From Ustilago trichophora (lineage: Eukaryota; Basidiomycota; Ustilaginomycetes; Ustilaginales; Ustilaginaceae), in NCBI GenBank assembly GCA_900323505.1, contig OOIN01000024.1, forward strand, positions 372,001 to 436,000: a DNA stretch of 64,000 nt, read 5' to 3'. Position 1 is the stretch's first letter. Each line of letters begins with the position of its first letter. A model generated the notes under the pieces. It was not told where the DNA came from, did no database searches, and worked only from the letters and a program-made list of their open reading frames with translations. This document shows positions 59,253-64,000 of the stretch, in pieces. Both the position numbers and the translations under genes were made by a program.

Positions 59253-59975
59253 CTTGATGGCAGTCTTGGAACAGCGTGTAGGCAGAAATGAGGTAGAGAC
59301 GCTCGTTTCTTGGTGAGTTCTTTTTGTATCAGCCCCAAGAGTACTGTACAGTACGCACGGGCACTCGCAAGATTGATCGCCCCACACTTCCTCGATGCAG
59401 AAATCCAATTGTGGGGATGGCGCAGTCAATTAAGATTGCCGGTGCGCGTGTGTGCAAGGACCGAGCTGACGCCGAGACCGACAGCCAACGCTTCAGCTTC
59501 CGAGAGCAGTTTCATCTGCCCATTGTCATGCAAGAACACTTCGCGCCTGCCAAGACTGTGCAGGTGTTGTGCAAGCCGGCTCAAAGACAGAAATCACCGG
59601 TGTAGGCACAATGTAGACTCCAAGCCGTGCCGCGAACAGCTCGGTCGACTACTACCGTACAGTAGCTCGAGTTCGGTGTCTTGCTTGCCACCGACGCCGA
59701 ACATTGACAAAATAAAAGTCTAACAATCTCAAGACGCGACGAACCTGACCGCGAATTTGTCTCGGCCGAAGGAAGAGTGGAGGTTGGAATGGAAAATGAC
59801 GATCGAAGCGAAATCGGAATGAATCGCAGTTGACCAGTCTAATTCGGAAGAATTGCGATTCGGCCAGAATGCACGGCTCATGATTCAACACTGCAACCCA
59901 AGTCGTCCTCGTCGCTGTTGGTGATCTTGCCCAACCACTATCAACTCTTTCGCTTCTATTCGTATCGGCAACAAT
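59253..59975. other. Divergent promoter region between the glucosidase gene and mic10
   Basis: 0.7 kb, no gene supported. One ACTGTACAGT palindrome at 59343-59352. Confidence 0.45.
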
Positions 59976-60676
59976 GGCATCGCAGCAGGCCTCTACATCC
60001 AACACCAAGGTGTCGTCCGAGGATATCATCTCCCAGAAGGTGAGCTCTTGATCATGACACTACCGCAAACATGGTATGTCATTGATGGTCGGAGGGATCA
60101 AGGAAGCTGACGTTCGAGTTCTTGCATTGCTTCACGTTAAACAGACCGACCTTTGCATTAGCAATGCAGTAGTCAAGACCGGTATCGGCTTCTCTGCCGG
60201 TGTCGTTCTCTCGGTCCTTCTCTTCCGACGTGAGTTTCAGCTAACGTAGTGTAGCCATGCCCCTGTGCTCTGCTCACCGCTTTCTCTCTCTCTCATTTCA
60301 TTTGCTTTCTCGGCTTGGCACAACAGGACGTGCCTTCCCTGTATGGCTCGGTACCGGTTTCGGTCTCGGCTCTGCATACACCGACTGCGAACGCTCCTTC
60401 AACCCCGTCGCTGTCCCCGGTGTCCGCGTCATCCCCTCTTCCTCTTCCGCCAAGGTTTCCGCAACCAGCTCGGCACCGCAGACCACCTTCGAGAAGCTCC
60501 AACAAAAGGCGGGTGAAGCGTTCTCGGCTGCCAAGGACAAGGCCTCAGACGGTCTCGAAAAGGCCCAGGACAAGGGCGCCAACGTCGTCGAAAAGGTAGA
60601 ACAAAAAGGCCAGCAGGCTCTCGACTCGGCCAAGGCCGAAGCAAAGAAGATCGAGGACAAGGTGCGCAGAGTTTAG
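59976..60676 (+). CDS. mic10: MICOS subunit Mic10 with long C-terminal amphipathic extension, three exons
   Basis: Exons 59976-60041, 60145-60229 and 60327-60676; 166 residues. Donors are GTGAGC and GTGAGT, acceptors ACAG. The core matches Mic10: DLCISNAVVKTGIGFSAGVVLS forms the first membrane segment with its Gly motif, then RRAFPVW and LGTGFGLGSAYTDCERSFN form the second. Mic10 oligomers bend cristae-junction membranes in the mitochondrial inner membrane. Residues from about 85 to the end are an extra helical, Lys/Ala/Asp/Glu-rich stretch (LQQKAGEAFSAAKDK, KAQDKGANVVEKVEQ, ending KVRRV) not present in the 60-100-residue canonical protein and reminiscent of apolipoprotein-like amphipathic repeats. 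Confidence 0.92.
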
Positions 60677-60978
60677 AGTGCCCGTGCGTTACCCATTTCT
60701 TCCCCCACATTTCTTCGCTCCAATCCCCATCCTTGCACACCTTTGTTGGATGACGGTCGAATATACACAAGTTACACGTTGCATCCCTTCGGCTGCAAAG
60801 ACTGTGTGTGATACGGAGCGGTTTCGCTCTTCCCGCACGACGACAGCATGGAACGAGCAGATCATGGCGCAACGGCCCCGCAACAACGCAAAGCTAGGCT
60901 TGCTGCTGATGTCAGCGAACATGTTGTATCGACGTTAGCGTCCGGGTCGATCCATGCTTCGCGTGGATACTCTTTTTC

Positions 60979-61331
60979 ATGATGTGGCTCTTCATCTGTG
61001 TGAGAACGGACTGTGTTGACACCCGCTCGCCCCCTTTCTCCTCTCATGTTTCCATCCCCCCTCTCAGTATCGCATCCATTCGGCTCTGGAACCCTCGTCA
61101 CCAGCCCCATCCAACCGCTTACCCGGTTCCGACTGCCTAGCTTGCCGTCTCACCGGCTTTGCTGCCATGTCCGGTCTGGGCGCTTACTCGTTTGTCGAAG
61201 CGTATCGCATGGGCACCTTTCGCCGTGCCCCGTTACCCGCTGGTGTCAAGCCAAGGCCACTTTGGGGTGCCAGTCTGGTCGTCTTCGGTGTGGGATGCAT
61301 CGGTGCTGGCGTCATCAGGCTTGGCATGTAG
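60979..61331 (+). CDS. DUF4536/TMEM261-like small mitochondrial membrane protein, 5' exon uncertain
   Basis: The supported exon is 61068-61331, preceded by a pyrimidine-rich tract and CAG. It encodes GSDCLACRLTGFAAMSGLGAYSF, then a Pro-rich loop and a second hydrophobic segment GASLVVFGVGCIGAGVIRLGM at the C-terminus. D-C-L-x-C-R followed by a Gly-rich helix is the pattern of DUF4536 proteins, whose human member (TMEM261/DMAC1) is needed for complex I membrane-arm assembly. The first exon is unclear: 60979-60999 with GTGAGA donor keeps the frame and is given here; an alternative is 60848-60925 with a weaker GTATCG donor. Total length would be about 95-114 residues. It lies just downstream of mic10. 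Confidence 0.6.
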
Positions 61332-61614
61332 ACCGCTCCTCCTCCTCCCCGTGAGAAGATCTCAAGATCTGAAATGAAGTCTTCCCACACAACGCGAGCA
61401 CGAACCGTTCAAAAGAGTGTCTAGCGGTGTCGGCGGTCGGTGGGCTGTTCTGGTGGTCCGGTATGAAGTCTGTGAATCTCATTTGAGCCGTTGTACTGCT
61501 GAGAAGTTAGGAAAAGGTAAAAGATATAAGTAGTCAAGGTGTCTCAGACCCTGAACTGTGCTTGGTTCCAACTGCAGCAAACACAAACTTCTCCTTATTG
61601 ACGTTCTTTCCTAC

Positions 61615-61923
61615 ATGCGCTTTACTGAAAAGTCACCTTCTTCAGCGATGTTGAGAACCTCCAACGCTATCCACGTCCGCTTGTCACTCATCACACTGCT
61701 TGCGCTCACCCTATCGGGCTTACTCACAGGGAGCGTCGCAGCGCCGATCGACTCGATATCGGGCAACCCGGACATTGTGGATCGAAGCGGCAGCGGCCTG
61801 ATCAATCCAGGCGCCAGAGTTGGCCGAAGCGACGAGACATCTAAGCGCTCGCCCGCCATTGTGAAACACGTCAAGAAGCCTTGCGACGGCCCTATCTGCA
61901 ATCATGCAGCGTTCTACGACTAA
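61615..61923 (+). CDS. Small secreted protein with possible Kex2-released peptide
   Basis: 102 residues from the ATG at 61615 (MRFTEK); ATG 61648 (MLRTSN) is an alternative. A signal peptide is clear (LSLITLLALTLSGLLTGSVAAP). The mature part is short and polar and contains a Lys-Arg (TSKR-SP), a typical Kex2 cleavage site, leaving a 24-residue C-terminal piece with two cysteines in PCDGPIC. No family recognised. Small secreted proteins of this kind are common effector or signalling-peptide candidates; that role is an inference. Confidence 0.62.
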   Translation: MRFTEKSPSSAMLRTSNAIHVRLSLITLLALTLSGLLTGSVAAPIDSISGNPDIVDRSGSGLINPGARVGRSDETSKRSPAIVKHVKKPCDGPICNHAAFYD

Positions 61924-63625
61924 GCCCTTTCACCACTTTAAGGGCGCACAACGAGACTCGATTACAGCTAGCTCCCACGCAGGCTGCTGTTTCAAGGAAA
62001 AGGAGCGGAGCTGAAAGGCAGTCGAATGTCGAGCAGAACCCCCCTCTTGCTTTCGGCGACCAGGCGCCGACGAATATACCCCCCCCATTGTTCTTAGCTT
62101 CTACCAATCTCACGGTTCGGCGATGTAAGCAAAGCAATATTTCCTACCGAGCTTTCTCTCCCTTGACTCCTCGAGGGCGGCAAGGGTATGTTTGTGGTAA
62201 AGACTATGATCCATTGTGCGAGTGAGAAGCAATCAATATGCGTATGTGCGCGCGAGAGAGAGAGGGGAGGAGAGAGAGGAGAAAAACAAGATTCAGGTCC
62301 CGGTGTGCATAAGTGCTGCAGGACCGGGAAAAACTCATCATATCATTTTGTACACCGTTTTCCCGCTCTGCCATAACCACTTCTCATCTACAAGACTGAG
62401 AGAAGAGATACTCCACCCATCTGACACACACTGTGACACCCGCTCACTCACACAATTCCCTTCCCGCTTCTTTGCCTAGTCTGCCCGAGCGTCCTTCTGA
62501 GCTCATTCGTTGGTCGTACATAGCCAACTCACTCGAGTGTTCAGTCGATGCCGGTGCTCGACACCCAGATCCCGATCGATGTCCTATATTGCGAGAGCTA
62601 AAACAGTTCGGCGTGGGGGCGGCAGTCAGGCGTCAACGGGATTTGTCGAGGACCCACTCACAGTCTGTACCACCGATTGGCCATATCCCAAACCTTCGAT
62701 CTCCCGCACTGAAAGAAAAATAAATAAACTTTGGCAAAGGGCGCAATGGTTGCAGGGAGCCCACACTCAATGCGGTAAGCAATAAGGTGGGGAGAAGAAG
62801 AAGTGCAGTGAGAGCTGAGCCAGGGATGGCCGCAGGAACACGAGCACACGTTTGAGGCTGAGATTGAATCTCAACATCAAGATCAGAGACCCAGCTAAAG
62901 CCACGTACCATATCCACACGGAGTTTTTTTTTTTTTTTTTTCTTCTTCATCATGTGTCCTCGGGCAATGGAGAGAGTCTTGTTTCGTTGAACTGCCCAAA
63001 AGCTTGGTCTGCTTGACTGTTTTGATCTGAGCGCCTGACAGTGACATCTCAACCTTAGTCAAGGGCCAAGAAGAATCATGAACAGCGGGGAGAATGGGCT
63101 GCCAAAAGTAGCGTGGTCCCGCTTCTTCAGGGTCCAAGTCAGGGTTTTCGTTTCATGTATTTTCTGCTCTTTCAACCGCTTTCGATTCGGCGCTGCAATC
63201 CCGTTTCTGCAATTCGTGGTTTGCGAAGGCTGTCGAAGTCCGGCTTATTGTCTGTGGACAGACGAGTGCCGGCTGTCTTGGACCACACAAACGAAAGAGT
63301 AGCCGACACTCGACCCCTGCCGCTTTGTTTGTGCCGGCTCGACAGCGGCCATTCTGTGATGTGTGTGTGTGTGTGTGTGTGTGTACTGCAGTAGGTGTGC
63401 ACCAATGAGGTTGGCGGTCCCGATCTGCTGACGCTGCTGGACGCCTTAATCCGAAAAAACAAAAAGTATGGATGATTCACCCTACCCCTAGAACCGCCTA
63501 TCTAGCAGCTGTCGACCAAGACCCTGACCGAGGAAGCGATAATATATATATTCGCTCCTTCTCATCCCTTTGATCTCCCTCGACCATCCACCATCCACCC
63601 CGTTATCCACTCTTTTGCCTTCAGG
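61924..63625. other. Long intergenic region without a recognised gene
   Basis: 1.7 kb with only short, low-quality ORFs. It contains GA-rich sequence at about 62245-62290, a T tract of about 17 at 62925-62941 and a GT microsatellite at about 63361-63383. No repeats with clear ends and no RNA gene were seen. Confidence 0.45.
63361..63383. repeat. GT dinucleotide microsatellite
   Basis: About eleven GT units. A simple repeat in non-coding sequence. Confidence 0.9.
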
Positions 63626-64000
63626 ATGTCGGCCACAAAGACCAAAGTCAAGGCCAGGAGCCTTCGTGACGATCCCCATGTCATGCACAAGGACGACTCG
63701 TCCATGGTCCGTCTGACCGCCCAGCTCATGCAGCAGAACCGTCCACAGGTCATGGTTAACATTGCACTCGTCTTTATCTTCCTCGTCGACTTTTGGCTTA
63801 CGGGATTCAACCTCTTCCACCGCTTCCTCATCAAGCTCGGCATTATCAATCCTCTGCCCGAGAACTGCGTTCCACCTGCATTCTCGCCCACGAGCCCTCC
63901 GCCGTTTGCACAGTGGCCACTGACGCACGTCTATTGCCGTTTCATCCACCTATACAACTTTTTCACCAACTACAACGAGGACTTGAGACTGCATCACGAT
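63626..64000 (+). CDS. Partial gene for unrecognised membrane protein (runs off the window)
   Basis: An open frame from the ATG at 63626 (MSATKTKVKARSL) to the end of the window, 125 codons without stop. After a polar, basic N-terminus there is one hydrophobic segment (VMVNIALVFIFLVDFWLTGF, about residues 47-66) followed by FHRFLIKLGIINPLPENC and a Pro-rich stretch. Only the first part is visible and no family is recognised. The composition and long open frame support a coding region; internal introns cannot be excluded. Confidence 0.6.
   Translation, partial: MSATKTKVKARSLRDDPHVMHKDDSSMVRLTAQLMQQNRPQVMVNIALVFIFLVDFWLTGFNLFHRFLIKLGIINPLPENCVPPAFSPTSPPPFAQWPLTHVYCRFIHLYNFFTNYNEDLRLHHD

Noticed and set aside
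62895..63052. Minus-strand ORF with a Lys run across the T tract
   Set aside because: The Lys run is simply the translated homopolymer; no other coding evidence.

Overview
The window reads as nuclear DNA of a basidiomycete yeast or smut fungus, most likely an Ustilaginales (Ustilago/Sporisorium-type) genome. This is an inference from content. Genes are compact and mostly without introns, with a few short GT-AG introns in small genes. The conserved proteins are fungal (Brr2, Pds5, a Set3-like PHD-SET protein, Arp6, Mic10, Cox19, Ubc13, WASP/Las17). At the left end is a tandem cluster of fast-evolving secreted proteins, as smut effector clusters usually look.

Layout. 1-6783: three consecutive + strand genes for predicted secreted proteins. 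The first two are a clear tandem duplication that includes promoter and 3' flank; the third is a large repeat-bearing protein. 7011-9245: Arp6. 9662-12195: a convergent pair, a Myb/SANT-like protein and a PIF/Harbinger DDE nuclease, forming a complete Harbinger-type two-gene module without visible terminal repeats. 12918-27668: housekeeping block with COX19, alanine aminotransferase, a disordered protein of unknown function, a SMYD-like SET/MYND protein and PDS5. 27985-31173: a pogo/Fot-type Tc1-mariner element with perfect 42-bp terminal inverted repeats (TIRs) and TA duplication. Its transposase gene carries a stop codon and is split by a 947-bp solo LTR flanked by a 5-bp target duplication. 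31290-48827: SET3-like, BRR2, UBC13, and a PIG-Y-like ORF followed after 3 nt by WASP. 48998-56553: a purine/nitrogen-scavenging neighbourhood with a 2-oxoglutarate dioxygenase, a secreted CDA-fold deaminase, a xanthine/uric-acid-type permease and an amino-acid permease, with GATA-factor-like sites in the promoters. 57468-61923: GH13 alpha-glucosidase, Mic10, a DUF4536-like mitochondrial membrane protein and a small secreted protein. The window ends inside an unrecognised membrane-protein gene.

Strongest points for a second look: the duplicated effector cluster and its Trp/Phe C-terminal motif; the Harbinger/Myb pair with intact catalytic residues but no obvious ends; the nested solo LTR inside the pogo element; the overlapping-mRNA arrangement of the PIG-Y-like and WASP genes; and the deaminase-permease-dioxygenase cluster with an inverted pair of GATA sites. 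No CRISPR, rRNA or tRNA gene was recognised.
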